19,252 nt of DNA, from positions 1 through 19,252 of the forward strand of contig UQNW01000039.1 in NCBI GenBank assembly GCA_900542495.1. The letters run 5' to 3'. The notes under the pieces are model-generated. The model saw nothing but the letters and a program-made list of their open reading frames with translations. It did no database searches and was not told where the DNA came from. Both the position numbers and the translations under genes were made by a program. This DNA comes from an uncultured Roseburia sp. (GTDB lineage Bacteria > Bacillota > Clostridia > Lachnospirales > Lachnospiraceae). Positions 5,636-12,482 of this stretch are shown piece by piece; the stretch's first letter is position 1; the number at the start of each line of letters is the position of its first letter.

Positions 5636-6898
5636 ATGCTGACACCAGAATATTTACAGGAGATCACAGATAAAAGTGAGAGCCTTGCAGCAGGATTAAA
5701 AGAATATATCATAAAACGGATTGTGCGGAGTATCATGGTACGCTTGCAGCGAGGAGAGGAGTTTACGCTTTCCCAGACGAATATGTGGAATATACAAACG
5801 TTGCAGGAGTCTGATTCGCTTTTGGCGGATATTATGAAAGAGATAAAAAAACAGACAGCAGAAAGCAATAAGGTTGTAAAGAAGGCTTTTAAGGATGCAG
5901 GAATTACAGCACTCAGATATGAGGATGCAGAGTATGATGCCGCCGGACTTGCAGCAGCGATTGGCACAAAAATGTCACCGGAATATATCAGAATCCTTGA
6001 AAGAAATTATGAAGCAACAAAGGGAGAATTAAAGAATCTTACAGGAACGATTGCTAAAGCGGCGCAGGTAACATTTATTGATGCCTGTGATGAGGCTCTA
6101 TTTAAAGTTCAGACAGGAACATGCAGCAGATCACAGGCAGTGAAGGAAGCAATTGACAAGGCTGTAAAAGAAGGCGGGACGGTAATCTATCCATCAGGAC
6201 ATAAAGATACAGTGGAAACGGCAACTCTCCGGGCAGTCAGAACAGGGATTGCAAAGGCGGCTGGGGATATGGCGTTAAAGCGTATGGCGGAGATGGATGT
6301 GTGGGCTGTTTTAACATCTGCACATGTTGGAGCCAGAAGTACGCCGATACAAGAACCAGCAAACCATGAATCGTGGCAGGGACAGGTATTCTATGTGGAT
6401 CTGGTAAAGCTGGGACTTGCAAAAGAGTACACAAAAGAAGCTGAGAGAGCCAAAAGTTTACACCCTGATTTTATTGAAAAGACCGGGTACGGAACTGGCG
6501 AGGGAATATTAGGCTGGAATTGCAGACATTCCATCGGTACATGGATAGATGGAGTGAGCAAAAATAACTACGAGAAAATCGACACAGAAGAAAATAAAAA
6601 AGCGTATGATTTGCAGCAGGCACAAAGAAAACTTGAGCGCACGATCAGAAAGTGGAAGATACAAAAGAATGGCTATAAGGAGGCAATGGACAAAGCTGAG
6701 GATGACGAGACAAGAGAAGCACTTGACGCTCAATACCAGAAAGCAAAAGAAAAAGTGACATATTACAATAAAAAGTATGGACAATTCTGTGAAGAAAATG
6801 ATTTGAAACTACAATATGACAGGTTATATGTTGGTGATCCGTCAAAAAAAGTGATTGATAAAAGTGAAGTGAAAGCATATAATATGGACAAGAGGTGA
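5636..6898 (+). CDS. phage minor head (minor capsid) protein
   Basis: This 420-residue protein belongs, by recall, to the Phage_min_cap2 family encoded next to the portal in Firmicutes siphoviruses. Typical parts are the TLRAVRTGIAKAAGDMALKR segment near residues 198-217, DVWAVLTSAHVGARSTP shortly after, and HPDFIEKTGYGTGEGILGWN before NCRHSIGTW. The last 100 residues are a Lys/Glu-rich coiled coil that probably contacts scaffold or portal. Such proteins sit in the procapsid in low copy and may enter the host with the DNA. ATG 5636 has GAGGA upstream inside the second tandem repeat. Its stop is followed by AGAGGTGAT, the ribosome site of the KTR gene. Confidence 0.88.
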   Translation: MLTPEYLQEITDKSESLAAGLKEYIIKRIVRSIMVRLQRGEEFTLSQTNMWNIQTLQESDSLLADIMKEIKKQTAESNKVVKKAFKDAGITALRYEDAEYDAAGLAAAIGTKMSPEYIRILERNYEATKGELKNLTGTIAKAAQVTFIDACDEALFKVQTGTCSRSQAVKEAIDKAVKEGGTVIYPSGHKDTVETATLRAVRTGIAKAAGDMALKRMAEMDVWAVLTSAHVGARSTPIQEPANHESWQGQVFYVDLVKLGLAKEYTKEAERAKSLHPDFIEKTGYGTGEGILGWNCRHSIGTWIDGVSKNNYEKIDTEENKKAYDLQQAQRKLERTIRKWKIQKNGYKEAMDKAEDDETREALDAQYQKAKEKVTYYNKKYGQFCEENDLKLQYDRLYVGDPSKKVIDKSEVKAYNMDKR

Positions 6899-6902
6899 TA
6901 GA

Positions 6903-7070
6903 ATGCGAGAAAAAGAAACATTCTGGTATCCGTGCCCCGATTGTGGGGAAAAGATGTTGAAAGTACGGCGGGACACAGTATTAATATCATTCCCGGCATA
7001 TTGTAAACATTGCAAGGATACGAAGATTATTACAGAAATCGAGCCCCTAAGTAAAGTGATGAGCCATTGA
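6903..7070 (+). CDS. cysteine-rich KTR-like small zinc-ribbon protein
   Basis: This is a 55-residue protein starting 4 bases after the minor head gene, with AGAGG at 6891-6895. It has two Cys pairs, CPDC at residues 11-14 and CKHC at 34-37, a zinc-ribbon spacing, with the intervening KVRRDTVLISFPAYC typical of Cys_rich_KTR proteins of Firmicutes phages and mobile elements. The role is unknown; a zinc-stabilised nucleic-acid or protein contact is plausible. It interrupts the usual order of minor head then scaffold, and terminator C begins within its last bases, so it resembles an inserted moron-type gene, though no separate promoter is visible. Confidence 0.85.
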   Translation: MREKETFWYPCPDCGEKMLKVRRDTVLISFPAYCKHCKDTKIITEIEPLSKVMSH

Positions 7071-7111
7071 GCCTAATACATGATGAAAGTCGTGTATCAG
7101 GCTCTTTTTTT
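7069..7111 (+). terminator. intrinsic terminator C, before the capsid genes
   Basis: GAGCCTAATACATGA at 7069-7083 pairs with TCGTGTATCAGGCTC at 7090-7104 (one mismatch, one G-U) around the loop TGAAAG, followed by seven T at 7105-7111. Sequence and shape closely match terminator B, including an extra upstream GAGCC at 7061-7065. Confidence 0.85.
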
Positions 7112-7121
7112 ATTTCGCGGA

Positions 7122-7217
7122 ATGGCAGCCGCATTGCCGAGTCCGGGGGTAAGGACAAATCCTAATGCTGCTGGCGAGCAGGTAAAAGATACGGGAAGAG
7201 GAGGATATGCAACATGA
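7122..7217 (+). CDS. possible 31-residue leader peptide before scaffold
   Basis: ATG 7122 opens a 31-codon frame rich in Ala, Gly and Pro (MAAALPSPGVRTNPNAAGEQ, then a short Gly-rich tail) and its TGA overlaps the scaffold ATG as ATGA. Only a weak CGCGGA ribosome site precedes it, so expression is doubtful. The coupling and the clean frame across the gap between terminator C and the scaffold are the only support. Confidence 0.3.
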   Translation: MAAALPSPGVRTNPNAAGEQVKDTGRGGYAT

Positions 7218-7825
7218 AAAATATTTTTAAAATTTTGGAAGGTCTTGGGATTGAGGTGCCAGAGGATAAAAAAAGCACTCTGGAAAAGGAAGTTCATGAG
7301 AACTACCGCACCAAGAAGGATTATGACGATCAGGTGGAAAAAGCAGAATCGACACAGAAACTGTTGGATGAGACAGCGGATAAACTGAAAAAGTTTGATG
7401 GTGTGGATGTGGCAGATCTTCAGGAAAAGTTGAAAGAGACGACTGAAACATTGGAGAACGAGCGCGCAGACCGCAAGAAAAAAGAGGAAGAGGCTGAGAG
7501 ACACGCTACGGTAACGGAATATCTGAAAGAAAAACGTTTCGTAAATGATATTACCAGAAATGCCATCACGGCAGAGCTTGAAAAAAAGCTTGCGGATGAT
7601 TCTGCCAAAGGAAAATCAATGGATGATCTTTTTAATGCAATGGTCAAAGATCCTGAAGGAAAAGACATTCCAAACATTCTGGTATCGGAACAGGCAGAGG
7701 ATGATGCAGATAATGCAGCAGTTTTCACGGAGCCGATGGGAAACCAGACAGACACAAGAATTAAGGGAGATCCAAATAACATGGATTTCGAAACGTACAA
7801 AAAATGGAGAGAGCAGAATAGCTAA
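7214..7825 (+). CDS. capsid scaffolding protein, GP20 family
   Basis: This 203-residue protein starts at ATG 7214 after a strong AGGAGG at 7199-7204. Residues about 20-110 are a long charged coiled coil rich in Lys and Glu, then a helical segment (KRFVNDITRNAITAELEKKL), with an acidic C-terminal tail that includes NNMDFETYKKWR. This is the usual organisation of the phage minor structural GP20/scaffold family, and the gene lies directly before the major capsid gene. The protein would drive and size head assembly and leave or be digested before packaging. It follows terminator C and a gap of about 100 bases, so readthrough is needed. Confidence 0.9.
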   Translation: MKNIFKILEGLGIEVPEDKKSTLEKEVHENYRTKKDYDDQVEKAESTQKLLDETADKLKKFDGVDVADLQEKLKETTETLENERADRKKKEEEAERHATVTEYLKEKRFVNDITRNAITAELEKKLADDSAKGKSMDDLFNAMVKDPEGKDIPNILVSEQAEDDADNAAVFTEPMGNQTDTRIKGDPNNMDFETYKKWREQNS

Positions 7826-7839
7826 GAGAGGAGAATAAT

Positions 7840-8937
7840 ATGCCAAACAATTTTTTAACACCGCAGATTATTGCAAATGAGGCTTTGATGGTTTTACAGG
7901 CAAATCTTGTTATGGCCAATCTGGTCCATAAAGATTATTCAAAAGAATTTGTGAAGGTTGGAGACACGATCACAGTAAGAAAACCAGCGAAGTTCATTGC
8001 TAAGAACTTTACAGGAGAAACATCAAACCAGGATGCAACAGAAGGATCAGTACTTGTAAAGATGGACAGATTCCGTGACGTTACTGTTCCGGTAACATCA
8101 AGGGAACTCACGCTGAACATTAAGGATTTCTCAACACAGATTGTCACTCCGGCAATGCAGGCAATCGCACAGGCAATTGATGAAGACCTTATTGCGGTCG
8201 GACTGGAACATGCGAAACACATTGTGAAAGGAAATGCGAGAGCGACAAAGCCAGAAGATATCGGTAATATGGCAAAGCTCTTTGATGTTGCGAAGGTGCC
8301 GTTAGCAAACAGACGTGTTGTTATGCATCCAACACATAAGTATCGATATGTAATGTCTGATAATATGTCAAAGGTATCGGAATCTGGAAGCGAGAAAGCT
8401 TTGAGAGATGCAGAGATTGGAAAAGTATATTCATTTGATACCTATATGGATCAGAATTGTCCGGATGCACCTGTTGAGACAGGAACAGCGATCGCATATA
8501 AGGTTACTGCAAAGAAAGGCGAAGAAACAGTAAAACTTACAGATGTGGATGCTGCTACTGGCACTGTGAAAAAGGGTGATTCCTTTATCGTTGACGGATA
8601 TAAATATACGGTCGTAGAAGATGCTACTGCGGTGGGCGGAACAATTGAAACTGTCAAGATTGACCAGCCACTGCACGCAGATTTCACAGCAGTGGATGCA
8701 TTATTGATCAAAGAGCCAAATTCACTGGCATTTCACAGAAACGGAATTGCTCTGGTAACAAGAAATCTTTCACTTCCTATGGGTGCATCAAAAGCATATA
8801 TTGCATCGGCCAATGGTCTTGGTGTGAGGGTTGTAATCGATTATGACACAAAACATAAGCAGGATACAATTTCGTTTGATATTATCTACGGAATCAAGGA
8901 ACTTGATGAAGAGATGATTGGAAAGATCAAGGGCTAA
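7840..8937 (+). CDS. major capsid protein, P22 coat-like
   Basis: This 365-residue protein starts at ATG 7840 with GAGAGGAG upstream. The N-terminus, FLTPQIIANEALMVLQANLV followed by MANLVHKDYS and the VGDTITVRKP strand, is characteristic of P22-type coat proteins in Clostridia phages. Residues about 205-280 (TAIAYKVTAKKGEETVKLTD and the following beta-rich stretch) look like an inserted domain before the HK97-fold continues. The C-terminal part (SLAFHRNGIALVTRNLSLPM) is the usual end of the fold. It would form the icosahedral shell. It is the most strongly expressed gene expected here, yet lies downstream of terminator C. Confidence 0.93.
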   Translation: MPNNFLTPQIIANEALMVLQANLVMANLVHKDYSKEFVKVGDTITVRKPAKFIAKNFTGETSNQDATEGSVLVKMDRFRDVTVPVTSRELTLNIKDFSTQIVTPAMQAIAQAIDEDLIAVGLEHAKHIVKGNARATKPEDIGNMAKLFDVAKVPLANRRVVMHPTHKYRYVMSDNMSKVSESGSEKALRDAEIGKVYSFDTYMDQNCPDAPVETGTAIAYKVTAKKGEETVKLTDVDAATGTVKKGDSFIVDGYKYTVVEDATAVGGTIETVKIDQPLHADFTAVDALLIKEPNSLAFHRNGIALVTRNLSLPMGASKAYIASANGLGVRVVIDYDTKHKQDTISFDIIYGIKELDEEMIGKIKG

Positions 8938-8939
8938 AT

Positions 8940-9359
8940 ATGGGATACACATCATACGACTTTTACAGGCAGAAATATTTTGGTGAAAGTGTAAGTGAGA
9001 CAGAGTTTCCAAAATGGAATGAGAAAGCCAGCGATAAGCTTGATTTTCTTACCTCCGGAAACATCAGGAAGATCGGATACGCGCAGCTTGAAGAATTTGC
9101 CAGAGAGCAGATACAGAAAGCTGTGTGTAGACTGGCTGATGAAATGCAGGCTATTGAAAAACGTACAGCAGAATATGACGCAGGAAAAGTGATCAAGTCA
9201 CATTCGGCAGGAAGTGAAAGCATTAGCTTTGAGGTAGGAAAAAATAAATTAGATGCTATCCTTACAAGCCAGGAGAAGCAGAATATGTATCTTTTGGCAG
9301 CAGCCGAAGAGTATTTACAGAATGTAAGCCCAAATCTGTTTTACAGAGGATATGAGTAA
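8940..9359 (+). CDS. head-tail connector (adaptor) protein
   Basis: This 139-residue, largely helical protein begins 3 bases after the capsid stop, with AAGGG at 8929-8933. The opening MGYTSYDFYRQKYFGESVSE, a central helical core (FAREQIQKAVCRLADEMQAI) and the later SISFEVGK strand resemble gp6/gp15-type adaptors that form a ring beneath the portal. Position immediately after the capsid gene supports this. It would extend the DNA channel after packaging and offer a docking surface for stopper and tail. The stop is followed within 6 bases by terminator D. Confidence 0.8.
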   Translation: MGYTSYDFYRQKYFGESVSETEFPKWNEKASDKLDFLTSGNIRKIGYAQLEEFAREQIQKAVCRLADEMQAIEKRTAEYDAGKVIKSHSAGSESISFEVGKNKLDAILTSQEKQNMYLLAAAEEYLQNVSPNLFYRGYE

Positions 9360-9364
9360 AAAGC

Positions 9365-9407
9365 AAAGACCAATGGATGATCTACAGATTTGAAATTGGT
9401 CTTTTTT
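9365..9407 (+). terminator. intrinsic terminator D, within the neck genes
   Basis: AAAGACCAAT at 9365-9374 pairs perfectly with ATTGGTCTTT at 9395-9404 around a 20-nt loop, and the T run continues to 9407. It lies wholly between two neck genes, with the next ribosome site starting directly after the T run. The larger loop may make it weaker than B and C. Confidence 0.7.
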
Positions 9408-9419
9408 AAAAGGAGAGTC

Positions 9420-9869
9420 ATGTATACAGATACAATCACAGTATTCAACCAGCAGAAGGTAAAAAAGCAAATTACATGGTACCCAACCGTGATCCGCGGA
9501 GTAGAGCTACAGATTACTGCCGGGCGGAATAGAAGTACAACAGGATTGGAAAATGCGGATTCAGCCAAAGTATTCATAAAATATGAAAATAGCAATGGAA
9601 AAATGCTGGTTGAAACTTCACAGGGAGAGAAAAGAGAGTATTTAAAACCAAAGTCGTGGAACGCTTATACCAAGAAAAATCAGGCTTTCACGTTTCAGGA
9701 GGGGATAGATTTCTTTGTTCAGGGTGAGTATCAGGAAGTTGCAATCATGGATGCTGACTATGAAGATGGGTTCTTAAGTTATATAAGTGATCATTATGAT
9801 GATTTATTCCTTGTAAATAAAGCAGATTTATATAAGACAATCCCGCATTTGGAGATTGGAGGCAGGTAA
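9420..9869 (+). CDS. putative head-closure (neck) protein
   Basis: This is a 149-residue protein. I start it at ATG 9420, which has AAGGAGAG at 9409-9416; a TTG at 9390 would begin inside terminator D. The protein is beta-rich (TDTITVFNQQ at the N-terminus, then TWYPTVIRGVEL, AKVFIKY and the FTFQEGIDFFVQGEY stretch). Order after the connector and before a minor capsid-like gene fits a head-closure or stopper protein, though the family name, perhaps DUF6751, is from memory and uncertain. Its stop overlaps the next start as TAATG. Confidence 0.72.
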   Translation: MYTDTITVFNQQKVKKQITWYPTVIRGVELQITAGRNRSTTGLENADSAKVFIKYENSNGKMLVETSQGEKREYLKPKSWNAYTKKNQAFTFQEGIDFFVQGEYQEVAIMDADYEDGFLSYISDHYDDLFLVNKADLYKTIPHLEIGGR

Positions 9870-10321
9870 TGGCAAAAGGGTTTAAAGCGCAGCATTTTGA
9901 AGATTACAGTATCGTTAAAGGTAATGTTAAGGTCAAGCTGAATTTGAAACAATATGGTGAAAAACTCCAAAAAGCCCAATATGATTTAGATGGTCAAATT
10001 ATGAATAATATGAAACCCTATATGCCGTATCAGGCAGGAACATTTCAGCAACAGACAGCCGCAAGGAGTACGGCGTTGCAGGGAACTGGAAAAGTATGTG
10101 CTGGTGCTCCGCCGATGGGAAGATTCTTATATGGTGGAAAAGTCATGATCGGTAAGAGAAGCAAAAGCCCATGGGCCATGGAGGATGAAACTAAAGTTCT
10201 GACTGACAGAGATTTGGAATATGCAAATCCGGATGCAACAGCACAATGGTTTGAAACTGCCAAAAAAAATCATATGGATGATTGGGTGAAATGTGTTGAA
10301 GATAGTCTGAAAGGAAATTGA
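9869..10321 (+). CDS. minor capsid protein 2-like neck/tail component
   Basis: This 150-residue protein is coupled by TAATG to the previous gene, with GGAGG at 9858-9862. The stretch MKPYMPYQAGTFQQQTAARS, then a Gly-rich GTGKVCAGAPPMGRFLYGGK and a C-terminal WFETAKKNHMDDW motif, matches the Minor_capsid_2 family as I remember it, usually the second or third neck gene of Firmicutes siphoviruses. By position it could serve as a tail-joining component between neck and tail tube. No catalytic motif is visible. The stop lies just before the next gene's start. Confidence 0.75.
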   Translation: MAKGFKAQHFEDYSIVKGNVKVKLNLKQYGEKLQKAQYDLDGQIMNNMKPYMPYQAGTFQQQTAARSTALQGTGKVCAGAPPMGRFLYGGKVMIGKRSKSPWAMEDETKVLTDRDLEYANPDATAQWFETAKKNHMDDWVKCVEDSLKGN

Positions 10322-10323
10322 TC

Positions 10324-10836
10324 ATGGAAAAAGAACAGCTCAAAAATGATATTGAAGGTCAGAAAGCAATAACGAATGCATTAATGGATCTTTTAAATGC
10401 ATATCCGGTACTGAAAAGCACACAGAGCATAGACTTTTCTTTCCTGGAAGAATCAAAAGGAATTGCCTTTTATGCTTTAGGCGGTGCGGTTATTATCTCG
10501 GACAAAGAAAGTGTAACCGGTAATGTGGAATTGAAATGTCAGTATCCATTTACTGTCGTGTTCCGCGATAAGCCGGTGAGAGAGAACAGAAGAATTGAGA
10601 TTTGCACTTTTCTTGATAATCTTGGCAGGTGGTTAGAAATGCAACCGATACCGACAGAGGACGGAATGCAGCAGTTGACAGAATACCCGGAGCTGACCGA
10701 AGGAAGAAAGATAACACAGATTCAGCGGACGACACCGGCACACTTGGACGGAAGGACAGAGGCAGGAGTTGAGAACTGGATTATAGGATTAAATTTACTG
10801 TATGAACAGGAATATGAAAAGGAGTGGATTTTATGA
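10324..10836 (+). CDS. tail terminator / minor capsid protein 3-like
   Basis: This is a 170-residue protein. I use ATG 10324, which has AAGGAA at 10311-10316, over an in-frame TTG six bases earlier. The mixed alpha-beta sequence has a helical N-terminus, a strand-rich middle (IAFYALGGAVIIS, QYPFTVVF), then RRIEICTFLDNLGRWLEMQP and a strand near the C-terminus (IIGLNLLYEQ). This arrangement is common to tail terminator proteins that cap the tail tube, sometimes labelled minor capsid 3 or mislabelled a chloramphenicol resistance protein. The gene sits directly before the major tail protein, as expected. Its stop overlaps that gene as ATGA. Confidence 0.75.
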   Translation: MEKEQLKNDIEGQKAITNALMDLLNAYPVLKSTQSIDFSFLEESKGIAFYALGGAVIISDKESVTGNVELKCQYPFTVVFRDKPVRENRRIEICTFLDNLGRWLEMQPIPTEDGMQQLTEYPELTEGRKITQIQRTTPAHLDGRTEAGVENWIIGLNLLYEQEYEKEWIL

Positions 10837-11333
10837 AATTAGCAAGAAAATGTTTTGCACAGTACTTAGACAGTACATTTGATGTAACAAAAAGCTCACC
10901 GGCATGGTTCCTGGTGGGTAAGAATGTAGATGAAATGTCTACAGAACTTAACCCGGATGTGACCGTAGGACAGGATGTAACAGGAGAAAACTATACAGAG
11001 GACAATGGATATACACCGTCCGTGGAAGTAGATCCTTATTATGCAAATCCTTCCGATGGAGCTTTTTACGAGAAGCTTGTGGATATCGCAATGAACCGTA
11101 AGGTTGATGATAACTGCAGAACATTCATCCTGGAGGTGCTTGTAGAGGATACAGAAGCCGAGACACATAAAGCATGGATGGAAGAGGTTATTGTGAAACC
11201 AAAATCAATTGGTGGAAAGGCAAATGTAAGTATTCCATATACCGTAAATTATGCAGGAAACCGTGTTGAGGGTACCGTGACAATCAAAAATAAAGTACCA
11301 ACTTTCACGGCGAAAACAGCATTACCAGCATAA
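10833..11333 (+). CDS. major tail (tube) protein
   Basis: This is a 166-residue protein. ATG 10833 has AGGAG at 10820-10824 and overlaps the previous stop as ATGA; an in-frame GTG at 10824 falls in the ribosome site. The sequence is beta-rich and acidic (NPDVTVGQDVTGENYTEDNG; AKVSIPY-like strands near the end), as in tube proteins that stack in hexameric rings. Size and position, after the tail terminator and before the chaperone pair, support the call. A stable hairpin without a T run lies in the 82 bases that follow, possibly protecting the 3' end of this abundant message. Confidence 0.82.
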   Translation: MKLARKCFAQYLDSTFDVTKSSPAWFLVGKNVDEMSTELNPDVTVGQDVTGENYTEDNGYTPSVEVDPYYANPSDGAFYEKLVDIAMNRKVDDNCRTFILEVLVEDTEAETHKAWMEEVIVKPKSIGGKANVSIPYTVNYAGNRVEGTVTIKNKVPTFTAKTALPA

Positions 11334-11366
11334 GGTATTAGGCAGACGCTTAATATATAACACGTG

Positions 11367-11394
11367 TGGGTGGCAGTGCCTATGCTGCCACCTA
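11367..11394 (+). other. stable hairpin after the major tail gene
   Basis: TGGGTGGCAG at 11367-11376 pairs with CTGCCACCTA at 11385-11394 (10 pairs, one G-U) around an 8-base loop. No T run follows, so it is not a terminator. It may stabilise the message for the major tail protein or separate it from the chaperone gene. Confidence 0.65.
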
Positions 11395-11415
11395 AATTCA
11401 TAGGAGGACGAGACA

Positions 11416-11883
11416 ATGAGTAATAAGAACAGAAAAGTAAGAAATTTCAATGGAAACAATAACAGCATGGAACTTACGGTAGATACCGGTGTGCGCACTT
11501 ATATTATTAAAAACACACAGGGACGGCAGATCGGTGAATTAGTATTTAATCCGACAGATACAGATATTATCAGCAGATATGAAACGGTGATCGACCGGAT
11601 CGGCGAAATTGAGACATTGATCAGGGATAATCCGGGTGCGCAGGGAGTAATGCTGGTATCGGATAAAATAAAGCAGGAAATTGACTATATTATCAATGGT
11701 GATTCTACAGCGGCTTTTTTCAATGAGCAGAGTCCATTGACCACAATCAATGGAAAATTCTATTTTGAAAATGTTTTAGAGACAATTGCGAAGGTTATTA
11801 CCAGGGAATTTAACATAGAAGTAAATAAGACAAAGAAACGTATGCAGAGATACACCGGTTCCTATATGCCGGGAAAAATTTGA
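11416..11883 (+). CDS. tail assembly chaperone, gpG-like
   Basis: This 155-residue protein has AGGAGG before ATG 11416. The N-terminal third is polar and Asn-rich, the middle is strand-rich (RTYIIKNTQGRQIGELVF), and the C-terminal half helical (YFENVLETIAKVITREFNIE). It lies between the major tail gene and the tape measure, the standard location of the short tail chaperone. The message ends CCG-GGA-AAA-ATT-TGA: G-GGA-AAA is a canonical -1 slippery heptamer, two codons before the stop. Part of the product should therefore be extended into the next frame, as with lambda G and GT. The chaperone coats the tape measure during tube assembly and is absent from the virion. Confidence 0.85.
   Translation: MSNKNRKVRNFNGNNNSMELTVDTGVRTYIIKNTQGRQIGELVFNPTDTDIISRYETVIDRIGEIETLIRDNPGAQGVMLVSDKIKQEIDYIINGDSTAAFFNEQSPLTTINGKFYFENVLETIAKVITREFNIEVNKTKKRMQRYTGSYMPGKI
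11871..11877 (+). promoter_or_regulatory. -1 ribosomal frameshift site GGGAAAA
   Basis: The heptamer lies in the reading phase X-XXY-YYZ (G GGA AAA), the same class as lambda's GGGAAAG. Slipping back one base reads AAT and TTG next and joins the gpG-like frame to the Gp15-like frame, giving a predicted 341-residue fusion. The downstream frame is blocked by TAA at 11826-11828, so the slip must occur after that point. Confidence 0.82.
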
Positions 11884-12440
11884 GTATAGGAACCCTGCCA
11901 CAGACTTTAAAGGTTGGCGGCAGGGATTGGAGGATACGCACGGATTTCAGGGACATATTAAAGATTTTTGAGGCAATGAATGACAGAGAATTAGAGCATG
12001 AAGAGAAAATATATACCATGCTCTATATTCTTTATCCAGACCTTGAAAAGATGCCTGTAAGGCTTTATCAGGAGGCAGGGGAACAGGCAAACTGGTTCAT
12101 AGATGCAGGAACACAGGATGATAAATGTGAAAATGTCCGGAAAATGGACTGGACACAGGATGAACCGATTATTTTCCCGGCAGTCAATGCAGTTGCAGGA
12201 AGAGAGACCAGAGCAGAGAAGTATATGCACTGGTGGACCTTCCTTGGATATTTTATGGAGATCCGGGAAGGAGTTTTTGCAACAGTGGTCCGTATCCGAA
12301 CGAAAAAGCTGGAGGGAAAAACTCTTGATAAATGGGAAAAGGAGTTTTACCAGAAGAATAAAAAAATTTGTGACCTGATCGTTGAAAAGACGGAGCAGGA
12401 GAAACAGGAAGAGCAGGAAATTAACAATTTATTAGGATAG
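11880..12440 (+). CDS. Gp15-like tail chaperone extension (T domain)
   Basis: This is a 186-codon frame of the Bacteriophage Gp15 family, with typical TLPQTLKVGGRDWRIRTDFR at the N-terminus, AMNDRELEHEEKIYTMLYIL next, then a Trp-rich WWTFLGYFMEIREG core and a Lys/Glu-rich tail. The only start codon is TTG at 11880, with no good ribosome site, and it overlaps the previous stop as TTGA. No ATG lies earlier in the open stretch. I therefore think the main product is the C-terminal part of a frameshift fusion with the gpG-like protein, linking chaperone to the tape measure and tube subunits. Independent initiation by coupling remains possible. Confidence 0.85.
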   Translation: MSIGTLPQTLKVGGRDWRIRTDFRDILKIFEAMNDRELEHEEKIYTMLYILYPDLEKMPVRLYQEAGEQANWFIDAGTQDDKCENVRKMDWTQDEPIIFPAVNAVAGRETRAEKYMHWWTFLGYFMEIREGVFATVVRIRTKKLEGKTLDKWEKEFYQKNKKICDLIVEKTEQEKQEEQEINNLLG

Positions 12441-12457
12441 GTCAGAGAGCCTTTGAG

Positions 12458-12475
12458 CCGCCTATGATAAGGTGG
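12458..12475 (+). promoter_or_regulatory. hairpin covering the tape-measure ribosome site
   Basis: CCGCCT at 12458-12463 can pair with AGGTGG at 12470-12475 (six pairs, one G-U) around ATGATA. AGGTGG is the likely ribosome site for GTG 12483, so the fold would lower initiation unless ribosomes finishing the upstream gene open it. Stability is modest. Confidence 0.45.
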
Positions 12476-12482
12476 TGAAAAG

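Noticed and set aside
7420..7800. 126-codon - strand frame opposite the scaffold gene, and other antisense frames
   Set aside because: They mirror strong + strand genes, lack ribosome sites and have no recognisable domains.
9390..9419. TTG start for the head-closure gene
   Set aside because: It lies in the loop of terminator D; ATG 9420 has AAGGAGAG.
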